The notes under the pieces are model-generated. The model made no database searches. It saw only the letters and a program-made list of their open reading frames with translations, and was not told where the DNA came from. This document shows positions 8,045 through 17,643 of a stretch of DNA of 64,000 nt, in pieces (position 1 is the stretch's first letter; the number at the start of each line of letters is the position of its first letter). The position numbers and the translations under genes were made by a program. Location of the stretch: the NCBI GenBank assembly GCA_028285525.1, contig JANQOZ010000090.1, forward strand, positions 1 through 64,000, written 5' to 3'. This DNA is from Lysobacterales bacterium. GTDB taxonomy: Bacteria > Pseudomonadota > Gammaproteobacteria > Xanthomonadales > SZUA-38.

Positions 8045-9760
8045 TCAGGCGTCGGGGTCCTTCTCGTCGTTCTTGCTCATCTGCTCTTTCAGCAGATCAC
8101 CAAGGCTGGTCGTTCCGGTGCTGGCGTTCTGGTACTCCTCCAGCGCCTCGGCAAGCTCATCGTCTTCCTTGGCTCTGATGGACAGGCTCAGCACGCGGCT
8201 CTTGCGGTCGATGCCGATAAACTTGGCTTCGATCTCCTGACCCACTTCCAGCACCTTCGTGGCGTCGTCCACACGGTCCTTGGAGATCTCGGACGCCCGC
8301 AGGTAGGCCTCGACGCCGTCTTCGAGATCAACAAACGCACCGCGCTGCTCGACCTCCCGGATCTTGCCGACCACCAGGGAGCCTTTCGGATTGGCCGCCA
8401 TGAAGGTGGCAAACGGATCCTGCTCGAGCTGCTTGATGCCCAGCGAGATACGCTCACGCTCCGGGTCGACCGCCAGCACCACTGCCTCGACGTCCTGACC
8501 TTTCTGGAACTTGCGAACCATCTCTTCGCCGGTCTCCAGCCAGGAAATGTCGGACAGGTGAACCAGGCCGTCGATACCGCCTTCCAGGCCAACAAAGATG
8601 CCAAAGTCGGTGATGGATTTGATGTTGCCCTGCACCTTGTCGCCCTTGTTGTGGAGCGCCGCGAAGGCGTCCCAGGGGTTGGACTGACACTGCTTGATAC
8701 CCAGCGAGATCCGGCGTCGGTCCTCGTCGATATCCAGCACCATGACCTCAACCTCGTCACCGATGGTGACCGCTTTGGCCGGGTTCACGTTCTTGTTGGT
8801 CCAGTCCATCTCGGACACGTGGACCAGACCCTCGACACCGTCCTCGACCTCAACAAAGCAGCCGTAGTCGGTAATGTTGCTGACGGAACCAAACAGGCGA
8901 GAGCCCACCGGATAGCGTCGCGCGATGTCTTTCCACGGATCGTCGCCCATCTGCTTGAGGCCCAGGGAGACGCGGTTGCGCTCTCGGTCGAAGCGCAGTA
9001 CCCGCACTTCCACTTCGTCACCCACGTCGACAACCTCAGACGGATGGCGTACGCGCTTCCAGGCCATGTCGGTGATGTGCAGCAGACCGTCGATGCCGCC
9101 GAGGTCGATGAACGCACCGTAATCGGTGAGGTTCTTGACCACACCCTTGGCGGTAGCACCCTCTTCCAGATTGCCCAGCAGCTCTTCGCGCTCGGCGCTG
9201 TACTCAGATTCGACAACCGCCCGACGGGAGACCACCACGTTGTTGCGGCGGCGATCGAGCTTGATGATCTTGAACTCGAGATCTTTGCCTTCGAGGTAGC
9301 TGGGGTCGCGCACCGGACGCACGTCAACCAGCGATCCCGGCAGAAACGCCCGGATGTCGCGGATGTCGACGGTGAAACCACCTTTGACCTTGCCGCTGAT
9401 TTTGCCGGTGACGGTCTCCTCGCCTTCCTGCGCGGATTCCAGTTCGTCCCAAACGCGCGCGCGCTTGGCTTTTTCCCGCGACAGGCGGGTCTCGCCGAAG
9501 CCGTCTTCAACCGCGTCGAGGGCTACTTCGACCTCGTCACCGACGTTGACTTCAATTTCGCCGTCCTGATCCAGAAACTGCTGAATCGGAACAATGCCTT
9601 CAGACTTCAGGCCCGCATTGACGACAACAACGTCGTTGCGGATATCCATGACCGTTCCGGTGACGATCGCACCAGGCTTCAGATTGCTGTAGGCAAGGCT
9701 TTGTTCAAAGAGTTCGGCAAACGATTCGCTGCCGGCTTCGGTTTGTATTGATTCACTCAT
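8045..9760 (-). CDS. rpsA: 30S ribosomal protein S1
   Basis: Largest ribosomal protein, which binds mRNA and allows initiation on leaders with weak Shine-Dalgarno sites. 571 aa with six S1 (OB-fold) repeats; repeats 3-6 show the GxVxxITDYGxFVxLxxGxxGLVHxSD pattern repeatedly (for example [12 protein letters not shown] and [12 protein letters not shown]). Repeats 1-2 are degenerate, as usual. The start at ATG 9760 gives the conserved N-terminus ([10 protein letters not shown]); an upstream extension to 9922 is not homologous. As in E. coli, no good Shine-Dalgarno precedes the start. Confidence 0.97.
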   Translation of the reverse strand: MSESIQTEAGSESFAELFEQSLAYSNLKPGAIVTGTVMDIRNDVVVVNAGLKSEGIVPIQQFLDQDGEIEVNVGDEVEVALDAVEDGFGETRLSREKAKRARVWDELESAQEGEETVTGKISGKVKGGFTVDIRDIRAFLPGSLVDVRPVRDPSYLEGKDLEFKIIKLDRRRNNVVVSRRAVVESEYSAEREELLGNLEEGATAKGVVKNLTDYGAFIDLGGIDGLLHITDMAWKRVRHPSEVVDVGDEVEVRVLRFDRERNRVSLGLKQMGDDPWKDIARRYPVGSRLFGSVSNITDYGCFVEVEDGVEGLVHVSEMDWTNKNVNPAKAVTIGDEVEVMVLDIDEDRRRISLGIKQCQSNPWDAFAALHNKGDKVQGNIKSITDFGIFVGLEGGIDGLVHLSDISWLETGEEMVRKFQKGQDVEAVVLAVDPERERISLGIKQLEQDPFATFMAANPKGSLVVGKIREVEQRGAFVDLEDGVEAYLRASEISKDRVDDATKVLEVGQEIEAKFIGIDRKSRVLSLSIRAKEDDELAEALEEYQNASTGTTSLGDLLKEQMSKNDEKDPDA

Positions 9761-10004
9761 AAGTAATGCTCGTGTGTCCAAATCATTCGGCGCCCAGTCA
9801 ACGGCGCGCTGCTCTGCAGCCGAACGTTGGAACAGGCATCCGCAAAACAGCCCACGAGGCCGCTTTGCTCGTTGATAGAAACCTCGTTTGTAGTTGGTTG
9901 AAGGCTTCCAGTCCAAATCCACCCGAGGGCTAAGCCCCTCTGGGTGAACACCCGTTTCCCTGTGTCGCCGGCAACGCCCACTGCTGGAGCGGTCCCGGTT
10001 TCAC

Positions 10005-10066
10005 TAAAAGGCCCTCGCAAGAGCCGAGGCGCTTCCTGCGCCTGTTTTCCTGTTGCTAGAGCAACA
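10005..10066 (-). terminator. Hairpin cluster between cmk and rpsA, possible partial terminator
   Basis: Three inverted repeats follow one another. TGTTGC/GCAACA (10051-10066, perfect 6-bp stem, 4-nt loop) spans the cmk stop codon; AGGCGC/GCGCCT (10027-10043, 6-bp stem, 5-nt loop) comes next; and, in the minus direction, a bulged GGCTC...GAGGGCC stem ends in TTTT (10007-10025). The last is terminator-like with a short U-tract. A promoter for rpsA may lie in the remaining 9761-10004, but I see no convincing hexamers. Confidence 0.4.
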
Positions 10067-10781
10067 GTCGCTCCTGCACAACCGCCAGAGCTGCTGCAAC
10101 CACCTCGTCGATACTCATCTCGGTGGTATCCAGCACGTGGGCGTCAGCTGCCGGCCTCAGGGGCGCGCTGCTGCGCTCGCGATCCCGCTGATCGCGGGCC
10201 TGGATGTCGTCCAAAAGCGCGCGAAGGGTAACACCTGCCCCCTGCGCCTTCAACTGCTCATACCGCCGCCTTGCACGTTCCTCGGCGTTGGCGGTAATAA
10301 ATATTTTGCAGGGCGCGTCGACGAACACGACCGTGCCCATGTCGCGGCCGTCCGCTACCAGGCCCGGCGGCGCGCGAAAATCGCGCTGTCTTTGCAGCAG
10401 GGCGTCGCGCACCGGCTGCAGCGCCGCCACCTTCGAAGCCGCGGCGGCGACCCGTTCGTCGCGAATCAGCTTGTCCACCTGCTGGTCCCCGATCATCGAC
10501 CGATAGCCCCCCTGCCCGTCGAGTTCGAAGCGAACGTCGAGCTCGCGGGCGGCGCCGGCCACGGCCGGGGTGTCGTCCAGGGCGAGCCCCGCCTCCAGCG
10601 CCTGCCAGGCGGTCAGTCGGTACAGCGCGCCGCTGTCGAGAAAATGCCAGCACAGCCGCTCGGCCAGGGCCACCGAGAGCGTCCCTTTGCCGGCGCCGCT
10701 GGGGCCGTCGACCGTGACCACGGGCACCGAATTACCCCCCGTCTCGGTTGTCGTTTCCGACCGACCGTCGGCGCCGCTCAT
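10056..10781 (-). CDS. cmk: Cytidylate kinase
   Basis: Phosphorylates CMP and dCMP using ATP. 241 aa; the P-loop is DGPSGAGKGT at about residue 25, followed by LDSGALYR and, further on, VADGRDMGTVVFVDA and the R-rich lid (RARRRYEQLKAQG). The N-terminus is about 15 residues longer than usual. The ATG overlaps the aroA stop by 4 bp (ATGA). aroA-cmk-rpsA is the standard order. Confidence 0.95.
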   Translation of the reverse strand: MSGADGRSETTTETGGNSVPVVTVDGPSGAGKGTLSVALAERLCWHFLDSGALYRLTAWQALEAGLALDDTPAVAGAARELDVRFELDGQGGYRSMIGDQQVDKLIRDERVAAAASKVAALQPVRDALLQRQRDFRAPPGLVADGRDMGTVVFVDAPCKIFITANAEERARRRYEQLKAQGAGVTLRALLDDIQARDQRDRERSSAPLRPAADAHVLDTTEMSIDEVVAAALAVVQERLLL

Positions 10782-12121
10782 GGAGCCGTCCCTCCGCGCT
10801 CCTCTACCTGTCCACCGAGCTCGTTCAGGCTCGCGCGAAAACTGGGAAAAGAGGTAGCGATATTGGCCACCGACCGAACGGTTACCGGTGCAACGGCGCG
10901 CAGGGCGGCGACCGCAAAGCTCATCGCACAGCGGTGATCATGCTGGCCGTGAACCGTACCGCCGCTGAGCGTATCCCGACCGACGATGTCGACCCCATCC
11001 TCCCGCTCCGTGACGGAAACGCCGAGTATGCGAAGTCCTTCCGCCATCACGGCAATCCGGTCGCTCTCTTTGACCCGAAGCTCCTCAGCGCCGCGGACGC
11101 GGGTCACGCCATCGCTGACCGCTGCCGCCACAAAAGCGATCGGAAATTCGTCGATCATCAGCGGCACCAGCGAAGGGTCGACGTCGACACCGCGAAGGGC
11201 CGCTGAACGAACCCGCAGATCGGCCACCGCTTCACCGCCGGATTCTCGGGGGTTGAGCAGCTCGATGTCGGCACCCATCTCGCGGAGCAGGTCGAGAAGG
11301 CCCGTGCGCATCGGATTGATCCCCACGTTGGTGAGCGTGAGATCAGACCCGGGCACGATGCTGCCGGCCACCATAAAAAAGGCCGCTGACGAAAAGTCTC
11401 CCGGCACGTCGATCGACAGCGGGCCAGCGAGCGACTGGCCGCCCTCCATCACCAGCCAGCGACCGCCCTCGCGGTCTTCGTGCGTCAAGGTGACGCCGTA
11501 GGCGCGCAGCATCGACTCGGTGTGGTCCCGGCTGGGCGCCGGTTCCAGCAGTTCGATGAGCCCCTCTGCGCCGAGGCCGGCGAGCAGCAGACAGGATTTC
11601 AGCTGCGCACTGGCGACGGGCATCTCATAATGCAGGCCCCTCAGGCGGACAGCGGGCGAGACTTCGAGCGGCGCCCTGCCCCCGTCAGCCGCGTCGATAT
11701 CCACGCCCATCATGGCCAGTGGCCGAATAATCCGGCCCATCGGGCGGCTTCGCAGCGAGTCGTCTCCGGTCAACGTCGCGCCCAGCCCCTGCCCCGCGAG
11801 CAGGCCTGTCAGCAACCGAATGCCCGTGCCCGAGTTGCCCATGTCCAGCGGCTTGGTCGACGTGGACAGGGGGCAACGGTCAGCACCCATGACGCGAAGG
11901 CCCTCGCTCAGCACTTCAACGCCCGAGCCCAGCGCCTGCATGGCCGCTCCCGTGGCCTTGACGTCTTCGGCTTCCAGCAGGCCGGTGACGGTCGTTGAGC
12001 CTTTTGCGATCCCGCCCAGCAGCAGCGCCCGGTGAGAAATAGACTTATCGCCCGGGACGCTCAGGGTTCCCGACAGCGCGGCTTCGGACGGCAGGCAGAG
12101 GTACTCAGGCTCAGTGGACAT
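10778..12121 (-). CDS. aroA: 3-phosphoshikimate 1-carboxyvinyltransferase (EPSP synthase)
   Basis: Sixth step of the shikimate pathway, joining PEP to shikimate-3-phosphate. 447 aa. Motifs: PGDKSISHRALLLG at about residue 22, LDMGNSGTGIRLLTG at about 91, SAQLKSCLLLAGL, DEFPIAFVAA and ELRVKESDRI. The GNSGT and RVKESD forms are unlike the GNAGTA/RPKES of the E. coli enzyme. It follows pheA by 48 bp and is coupled to cmk. Confidence 0.95.
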   Translation of the reverse strand: MSTEPEYLCLPSEAALSGTLSVPGDKSISHRALLLGGIAKGSTTVTGLLEAEDVKATGAAMQALGSGVEVLSEGLRVMGADRCPLSTSTKPLDMGNSGTGIRLLTGLLAGQGLGATLTGDDSLRSRPMGRIIRPLAMMGVDIDAADGGRAPLEVSPAVRLRGLHYEMPVASAQLKSCLLLAGLGAEGLIELLEPAPSRDHTESMLRAYGVTLTHEDREGGRWLVMEGGQSLAGPLSIDVPGDFSSAAFFMVAGSIVPGSDLTLTNVGINPMRTGLLDLLREMGADIELLNPRESGGEAVADLRVRSAALRGVDVDPSLVPLMIDEFPIAFVAAAVSDGVTRVRGAEELRVKESDRIAVMAEGLRILGVSVTEREDGVDIVGRDTLSGGTVHGQHDHRCAMSFAVAALRAVAPVTVRSVANIATSFPSFRASLNELGGQVEERGGTAP

Positions 12122-12169
12122 GTTTGTGAAGCTTCCAGCGACCTCGCGCGCGGCGCCGAGGCGCCCGCG

Positions 12170-13255
12170 TCAAACCACCGCTACCGGGTAGGAACCCAGA
12201 ATCTTGTATAGAGAGCTCAGGTCCTTGAGCTCGCGCAGTGCGCCGGCCAGGGGGTCCCGGTCGGCATGCCCCAGCACGTCCAGGAAAAAGACGTAGCCCC
12301 ATTTCTCCTGGCGGGACGGACGCGATTCAATCCGCGTCATGCTCACGCCGGCCTTGGCCAGCGGGTCAAGGAGGTGATACAGCAGCCCGGGCCGCTCCTC
12401 GGCTGAAACCAGCAGTGAGGTCTTGTCCTGTCCACTGGGCGGCAGCAGATTACGCCCTACCACCAGAAAGCGCGTGGTGTTGTCCTGCTGGTCCTCAATC
12501 TGAGCGTGAAGCAGATTGAGGCCGTAGATGCTGGCGGCCGACTCGCCCGCCACCGCCGCCGCCTCAGGGCGACCGCGAACCCGGCGGGCCGCCTCAGCGT
12601 TCGAATCTACCGGCACCTGCTCCGCGTGCGGCAGGTTTTCCCGCAGCCAGCGTCGGCACTGTGCCAGCGACTGGCGGTGCGAGTACACCCGCTCGATGAC
12701 GTCCAGGCTTTCGCCCGTGCTCAGCAGATTGTGGTGAATCGGAATCTCGACCTCGCCACAGACCTTCAGCGGCGAAATCAGAAACATATCGAGCGTGTTG
12801 TTGACCGCGCCTTCGGTCGAGTTTTCGACCGGCACAACGCCGAAGTCCGCGTGGCCGTTTTCCACGTCCGCAAACACCTCCTCGATCGTGCCCAGCGGCA
12901 GCGACATGACCGAGTGGCCAAACTGTTTCATCGCAGCTGCCTGCGAAAACGTGCCCTCGGGGCCAAGGAAAGCGATCTTGAGCGGGTTCTGCTGCGCCAG
13001 GCACGCGGACATGATCTCCCGGAACAGCCTCAGCATTTCATCGTTCGACAGAGGGCCTTTGTTGCGTTCGGCGACCTGCCGCAGGACGGCCGCCTCGCGT
13101 TCCGGTCGAAAAAGCTCCAGGCTGGTTAAGCCGCTGCCTTTGACGCGGCCCACCTCCTGGGCAATTTCGGCGCGCTCGGTGATGAGCCGCTGGAGGGATT
13201 CATCGATGGCGTCAATCCGCTTGCGCAGTGCAAGCAACGCTTCCTGGTCGGCCAT
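12170..13255 (-). CDS. pheA: Bifunctional chorismate mutase / prephenate dehydratase (P-protein)
   Basis: Two consecutive steps to phenylpyruvate. 361 aa with an AroQ chorismate mutase domain (residues about 5-90, RKRIDAIDESLQRLITERA), a prephenate dehydratase domain (about 93-270, FLGPEGTFSQAA; VPVENSTEGAVNNTLD) and a C-terminal ACT domain (about 280-355, with ESRPSR) for phenylalanine feedback. All three parts look intact. No leader-peptide attenuator is visible in the 1-bp gap after the FHA gene; the gene is probably co-transcribed. Confidence 0.95.
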   Translation of the reverse strand: MADQEALLALRKRIDAIDESLQRLITERAEIAQEVGRVKGSGLTSLELFRPEREAAVLRQVAERNKGPLSNDEMLRLFREIMSACLAQQNPLKIAFLGPEGTFSQAAAMKQFGHSVMSLPLGTIEEVFADVENGHADFGVVPVENSTEGAVNNTLDMFLISPLKVCGEVEIPIHHNLLSTGESLDVIERVYSHRQSLAQCRRWLRENLPHAEQVPVDSNAEAARRVRGRPEAAAVAGESAASIYGLNLLHAQIEDQQDNTTRFLVVGRNLLPPSGQDKTSLLVSAEERPGLLYHLLDPLAKAGVSMTRIESRPSRQEKWGYVFFLDVLGHADRDPLAGALRELKDLSSLYKILGSYPVAVV

Positions 13256-13256
13256 C

Positions 13257-14105
13257 TCAGGACAGATAGTTCATCAGCAGCCAACCGATCATGGCCGCTG
13301 AAAGCACGAGACACACCGTAACGATGATGGCGTCGCGGCGCCGGTTGTCAGCTTCGGGCGCTGGTTCCGGCTGAGGTTCGGGAGCCGAAGGTTCATCCGC
13401 AGGTGCCTCGATGACCGGGGCGGTAAAAACCTGGGTATTGCCCGAGCCGGTCGCCGCTTCAGCGACGCCGGAATACGCTTTGCCGGGTACAAAGCCGGGC
13501 GCTTCGAGCAGAAATCGCTGCCCGCCGGCAACGATCTGATCACCAGCCGCGAGCTGGCCATCGTTGACCACATGGCCGTTGACCTCGATACCGCTCGCGT
13601 TGCGAAGGAAGATGCCGGTTTCTTCGACGTGGATCTCAGCCGCAGCGTTGGAGCCATCGAGCGAAACGTCCGCGTCGCCACCACCCAGGCTCAGCTGATC
13701 GTAGAGCGCAATCGCCTGCCCGCTAAGGGCCCCGTTGAGACCGCGAATCAGAAATCGCGGCGGATGATCGCGGTTGACGCTGACCAGCTTGCCGCTCGCG
13801 GCGCTGGTGTCAGCGAGACGCTCGGCGTTGCCCAGCAGCAGCATGTCGATGGGCCCCAGCTTCAGATGATCGCCGAGCCGCAGGATGGATTTGGCGGCAA
13901 CGGGCCTGTCGTTGACGGTCAGCGCCACCGCGTCACTGTCCGCCACGAGGGTGATGCCTCGGTGGTCAACGGCGATCATCGCGTGGTTGTCCAGCAGACC
14001 GTCAGATTGCAGCGTGATATCGCAGGACTCAGCCGCACCGATTGAAAAGGTGCCCGTGCTGAGCGCAATTTTTTCGTGCTCCCCGTTAGGAAATACCAGA
14101 TGCAT
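13257..14105 (-). CDS. FHA-domain protein with C-terminal membrane anchor
   Basis: About 282 aa. The N-terminal half carries two FHA-like beta-sandwich units (LTVNDRPVAAKSILRLGDHL; EVNGHVVNDGQLAAGDQIV), normally phosphothreonine readers. A Pro/Glu-rich linker (about 215-250) leads to a single terminal hydrophobic helix (last ~22 residues), so it looks tail-anchored with the FHA parts in the cytoplasm. ATG 14105 (MHLVFPNGEH) is preferred because AGGGA precedes it and the family often begins this way; ATG 14126 is an alternative. Conserved phospho-binding residues are only partly visible in the first unit. A Ser/Thr kinase is encoded at 21450-22733, a possible partner by inference. Confidence 0.75.
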   Translation of the reverse strand: MHLVFPNGEHEKIALSTGTFSIGAAESCDITLQSDGLLDNHAMIAVDHRGITLVADSDAVALTVNDRPVAAKSILRLGDHLKLGPIDMLLLGNAERLADTSAASGKLVSVNRDHPPRFLIRGLNGALSGQAIALYDQLSLGGGDADVSLDGSNAAAEIHVEETGIFLRNASGIEVNGHVVNDGQLAAGDQIVAGGQRFLLEAPGFVPGKAYSGVAEAATGSGNTQVFTAPVIEAPADEPSAPEPQPEPAPEADNRRRDAIIVTVCLVLSAAMIGWLLMNYLS

Positions 14106-14196
14106 GCCGCATGCGTTCCCTACCATCCTTGGGCGGTCACTGTAACACCGGGGTGGGGTTTTTCCTATTCCGCCGCGGGCCCGCAGGCATGCTGCG

Positions 14197-14218
14197 TTGC
14201 CGGAAAAAACGCCGGCAA
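14197..14218. other. Inverted repeat downstream of the asmA-like gene
   Basis: TTGCCGG (14197-14203) and CCGGCAA (14212-14218) form a perfect 7-bp stem with an 8-nt A-rich loop in the 134-bp gap between the AsmA-like and FHA genes. No U-tract follows the stem, so termination is uncertain. Confidence 0.4.
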
Positions 14219-14239
14219 TTAACTGTCAGCGCGCGGGCG

Positions 14240-16381
14240 TCAGTTCCCGTCATCGTCGTCCTTGTCGTCGCCGAGCAGCGATTTCAAGAGACGCCTTTTG
14301 GCGCGATCCCGATCGGAAGACTCCTCCTCCTCTCCGGCTTCGTTCGACTCATCGTCATCACCGAGCAGACGTCCGAGCAGCTCGTCTTTCTTGCGGTCGA
14401 TCTTGTCCTGCTGCGAGGCGAGCAGCAGCTTGGCGACGTCGATCGAAATCCCCGGTGCGGCAAGATCGCCAGACAGGCTCAGCGGGATCTTTCGTCCCGC
14501 GATGCGGTCCAGCCCGCTGAGCCCGGTGGCGTCCAGCAAAACCGGCTCGAGTTCGCCATTTACGGTCATGTCTGCGAGGTTGATTGTGAGATCGCCGCTG
14601 ACCTGGAGCACCGGTGAGGCAAGCTCCAGCCGAGAGGTGCGCAGCACCCCGTCGGTCACGCGCGCCTCCAGCGCCATGCTGGAGAAGGTGGTCTGGCCCT
14701 CCTCGGTTTGAGCGCTTCCGTCGTTAGAGGACTGGTTCAGGAGCGCAGTGGCCCGGTTCAGGGCGCCGAAGATGTCCATGCCGAAGATAGCGCCGTCACT
14801 GAAGCTGAAGCTCAACGTGCCGTTGGCTCCGGCCAGCGGGTTGGCCCCAAGCGGGTCGCTCATGGTCAGGTTGGCCTTGAGGTCTCCCGTCCCTGTCATG
14901 TACTGAGTGCCGAGGAAGTCTGTCAGCAGGGGGCCGGCCTGGACCCCGCTGATGGACTGATCCAGCGAGAGCTGCCCCTGCCCATCGGTCTTGAGCTCGA
15001 TCTGGGTATCCAGCAAGCCGCCGTACAGCCCGGCGTTCATCGGCTCCAGCACAACACCCTGTGGGCCGGAGGTCAGCTTGAGCTTGACGTCGGTGGCCGA
15101 GACGCCGGCCACCGCCAGCGAACCGATGCCGATCTCGCCGGTGAGCTGTCCCAGGTCGAGGTCGGCCAGGTTGACCGGTTCGCTGGCCTCGGTCGACGTC
15201 GAGGTCGCTTCGCCCTCGGGCAGGTATCGGTCGACGTCGATGGTGTCCACGTTCACCTGAAAGCCCCCGATCAGCTTCTCGATGTCCGAGATATCCGCGC
15301 TGCCGGTGATCGTCGTGTCGTCAAGGCGAATCGTCATGGCCGTGAGAGCCGCGCGATTGGGCCTGACCTCAAACTGAAAGTCGCTGGAAAATGCCGTTAA
15401 CGCGGACTCGTCCGCAGCCTGAAACGCGGCGCCCATAGCCTGCGCAAGCCAGCTGCGCAGGTCGAATTCCGCCACCGTGAGCTGCCCGGCGAGCTTCTGC
15501 TGGTCGCTGCTGACATTGGTTCCGGTAAGGTTGAACTCAGCCCGCGCCGCGCCGGACTCAAGGATCAGGCCTCGAGCGGTCAGGGCGTCGTCCGCCTCGG
15601 TATACGACAGCGGCTCACTGAGTCGCAGGTTAAACGGCAGCGCCGGTTGCTCTGGGCTGCCTTCGGTGGTTCCCGTCAGCGACAGCTTGGAGACCGCCAG
15701 CGACATCGGTGACGCATCCAGCAGGCCGCTGCCCTCCAGGCTGGTCTCCAGCGCGGCCGTGACCTGCCCCTCTACAGCGAGGTTCATCGACAGGTCGAGC
15801 GCCAGCGGCTGGCTCGGGTCGATGGCGCTGCTCGTCAGATTGAAGTCGGTGACCGCCGCCTTGAGATCCGACTGCGCGTCGCTGTAGCTGAGACTGGCAT
15901 CGAGAAGCTGGATGCCGGCGACCTGCAGATCGATATCCTGCGGCGCGTCGCTACTGGTGGTGGTTGTCGTTTCTTTGGACCCGGAGACAAGACTCTCCCA
16001 GTTGCTGCGGCCCTGTTCATCGATCTCCAGATTGACCTCCGGCGCCCTCAGCAGAACCTCGCCCACCCGCAGCTGCCCTGAGAGCAGCGGCAGCAGACGG
16101 ACCCGCACCGTCGCCTCGCCGACCGACAGCAGGTGCGGAGCGCTGAAACCCGCGTCGTTGGCGATGGACAACTCATTGAGTTCGATCGCCGCCCAGGGAA
16201 AGACGGATAACGCCAGCGGGCCGTCGAGTCTTACCTCACGATCCAGCGCCTTGGAGGCCTCGCTGGCAATCCGCTCGCGGTAGTCGTTCGGATCGATCAC
16301 CATCGGCAGGATCAGGCCGGCTGCGACCACCAGCACCAGTAAAACCCCTACCCCGATAAACAGCCATTTAATCAGTTTCAT
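14240..16381 (-). CDS. AsmA-family protein
   Basis: Inner-membrane-anchored periplasmic protein, 713 aa, of the AsmA group implicated in phospholipid transport to the outer membrane and envelope homeostasis. An N-terminal membrane helix (about 3-25) precedes IDPNDYRERIASEA, the classic AsmA N-terminal motif, with DGPLALSVFPW next. A long beta-rich body follows, and the C-terminal AsmA_2-like region has GANGTLSFSFSDGAIFGMDI, then IPLSLSGDLAAPGISID. The tail (about 665-713) is highly charged Asp/Glu/Arg. The start is taken as ATG 16381, since the preceding 11 codons would place charged residues before the anchor. Confidence 0.87.
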   Translation of the reverse strand: MKLIKWLFIGVGVLLVLVVAAGLILPMVIDPNDYRERIASEASKALDREVRLDGPLALSVFPWAAIELNELSIANDAGFSAPHLLSVGEATVRVRLLPLLSGQLRVGEVLLRAPEVNLEIDEQGRSNWESLVSGSKETTTTTSSDAPQDIDLQVAGIQLLDASLSYSDAQSDLKAAVTDFNLTSSAIDPSQPLALDLSMNLAVEGQVTAALETSLEGSGLLDASPMSLAVSKLSLTGTTEGSPEQPALPFNLRLSEPLSYTEADDALTARGLILESGAARAEFNLTGTNVSSDQQKLAGQLTVAEFDLRSWLAQAMGAAFQAADESALTAFSSDFQFEVRPNRAALTAMTIRLDDTTITGSADISDIEKLIGGFQVNVDTIDVDRYLPEGEATSTSTEASEPVNLADLDLGQLTGEIGIGSLAVAGVSATDVKLKLTSGPQGVVLEPMNAGLYGGLLDTQIELKTDGQGQLSLDQSISGVQAGPLLTDFLGTQYMTGTGDLKANLTMSDPLGANPLAGANGTLSFSFSDGAIFGMDIFGALNRATALLNQSSNDGSAQTEEGQTTFSSMALEARVTDGVLRTSRLELASPVLQVSGDLTINLADMTVNGELEPVLLDATGLSGLDRIAGRKIPLSLSGDLAAPGISIDVAKLLLASQQDKIDRKKDELLGRLLGDDDESNEAGEEEESSDRDRAKRRLLKSLLGDDKDDDDGN

Positions 16382-16481
16382 GGTTCTTGCCGTCGGCAGT
16401 CTTAAGACAATCAATCATACCGCAGACGCCTGCGCGGCACCGCCCACCCATGCGTAGGATCGGGCCTGTTAGGATAGCGCC

Positions 16482-16757
16482 ATGAGCAAAATCAACATTC
16501 GACGCAGCCACGCCAGCGGGCTGACGAAGGCGCGCGAGGCAGCCGATGAAATTGCCGGTGAGATGGGTGAACGGTTCGGCGTGACGTCAAACTGGCGTGG
16601 CGACGTCCTGGCGTTTACCCACAGCGCGGTCAAGGGTCAGATTGAGGTCAGCGAAGAGACCATTGAGGTTGACGCCAAGCTGGGCCTTTTGGTCAGCCCT
16701 TTCAAATCCGCGCTGGAAACGCGCATTCACGAATATATCGACCGATATCTGGCCTGA
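16482..16757 (+). CDS. Polyhydroxyalkanoic acid system family protein (PHA_gran_rgn)
   Basis: Small protein of 91 aa resembling the PHA_gran_rgn family, whose members lie beside polyhydroxyalkanoate granule genes. Visible features: INIRRSHASGLTKAREAADEI at the N-terminus and the C-terminal VDAKLGLLVSPFKSALETRI, both typical. AGGA lies about 9 nt before the ATG. It sits about 0.9 kb from the phasin gene. Biochemical role in the family is not established; granule association is inferred from context. Confidence 0.8.
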   Translation: MSKINIRRSHASGLTKAREAADEIAGEMGERFGVTSNWRGDVLAFTHSAVKGQIEVSEETIEVDAKLGLLVSPFKSALETRIHEYIDRYLA

Positions 16758-16793
16758 GCCCCTGTCGCCGCGCAACGAGACGCGGTGTCGACG

Positions 16794-17543
16794 TCACCAG
16801 AACTGGCGCCAGGCAAAATCGAGCTCGTCTGCCGACGGATCCCTGAGCTGCTCCGCGATGGCCATCTCCCGCCGCTCGATGCTGCGCAGAAAGTCGTCCG
16901 CACCACCCATCTCGTCGAACGCGTGAAACCCATGCTCCAGGAACACCTGGAGATCTGAGAGGCCGGCGACCTTGGCGGGCCATCGGGCCATTTTCAGCGT
17001 GGCGTAGATCATGGGCAGGTTGACCAGATGCTCGAGCGCCTCGCCGACCCGGACAATCTGACGGATCTGTTCCTCCCGCTCCTCGGCCGGCGCGCTGGTC
17101 CGGTAGGCTGACGCGTACTCCTGAGCCGACATGTTCTCCACGTCGATACCGTCCGCCCGCAGCGTGTGGGCGGTCTTGAAGTCCAGCGACTGGGCGAGCG
17201 ACTGGGCCGAGAGCGCCTCCTCCACGGTCACCAGGACCGACGGCGGCAGCATCTTGAACAGTAGCGGCAGCATTTTGGTCATCTGCTGGTTGCGCAGATG
17301 CAGGTTGGGCGGCGCGTAGAGCTCTTCCACAAAAAACTGCATGGCCTCGCGATGACTTTCGCGATCCCAGAAGTCTCCATACGTCTCGCGCAGCCGAGCC
17401 TTCTGCCACCGCTCCAGCGCGTCAACCTGCGGCCTGAGGCCCGCCTCCTCCGTTTCGAGCTGCCACTGATGACTGACCTCGAGCTGGAATCGAATGCTCT
17501 CGTTGGTATTCACGACTCGAACCGTCCGGCGTCTGAGCCGCAT
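16794..17543 (-). CDS. Uncharacterised protein, FFVEELYAPP type
   Basis: 249 aa, not assigned to a named function. It is soluble and helix-rich with no signal peptide or membrane segment. A conserved-looking core is FFVEELYAPPNLHLRNQQM (about residue 69-87) followed by LPLLFKMLPPSVLVTVEEAL; I recall similar proteins in gammaproteobacteria but not what they do. The gene is divergent from the phasin gene (100-bp shared upstream region) and convergent with the PHA-system gene, so it lies inside a probable granule cluster. A GTG nine codons downstream of the ATG is an alternative start. Confidence 0.75.
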   Translation of the reverse strand: MRLRRRTVRVVNTNESIRFQLEVSHQWQLETEEAGLRPQVDALERWQKARLRETYGDFWDRESHREAMQFFVEELYAPPNLHLRNQQMTKMLPLLFKMLPPSVLVTVEEALSAQSLAQSLDFKTAHTLRADGIDVENMSAQEYASAYRTSAPAEEREEQIRQIVRVGEALEHLVNLPMIYATLKMARWPAKVAGLSDLQVFLEHGFHAFDEMGGADDFLRSIERREMAIAEQLRDPSADELDFAWRQFW

Positions 17544-17643
17544 ACGCGAATTCGTCTCGGTACTAGTGTGTTTATTCTAGAAATCACTCGTATCGTATGG
17601 CTCATCAAATAGAAACCGTCGCAAGAGCGACATGGAGTAGATA

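Noticed and set aside
8558..9751. 397-codon open frame antisense to rpsA
   Set aside because: Mirrors the S1 repeats of rpsA and has no family resemblance or ribosome-binding site of its own.
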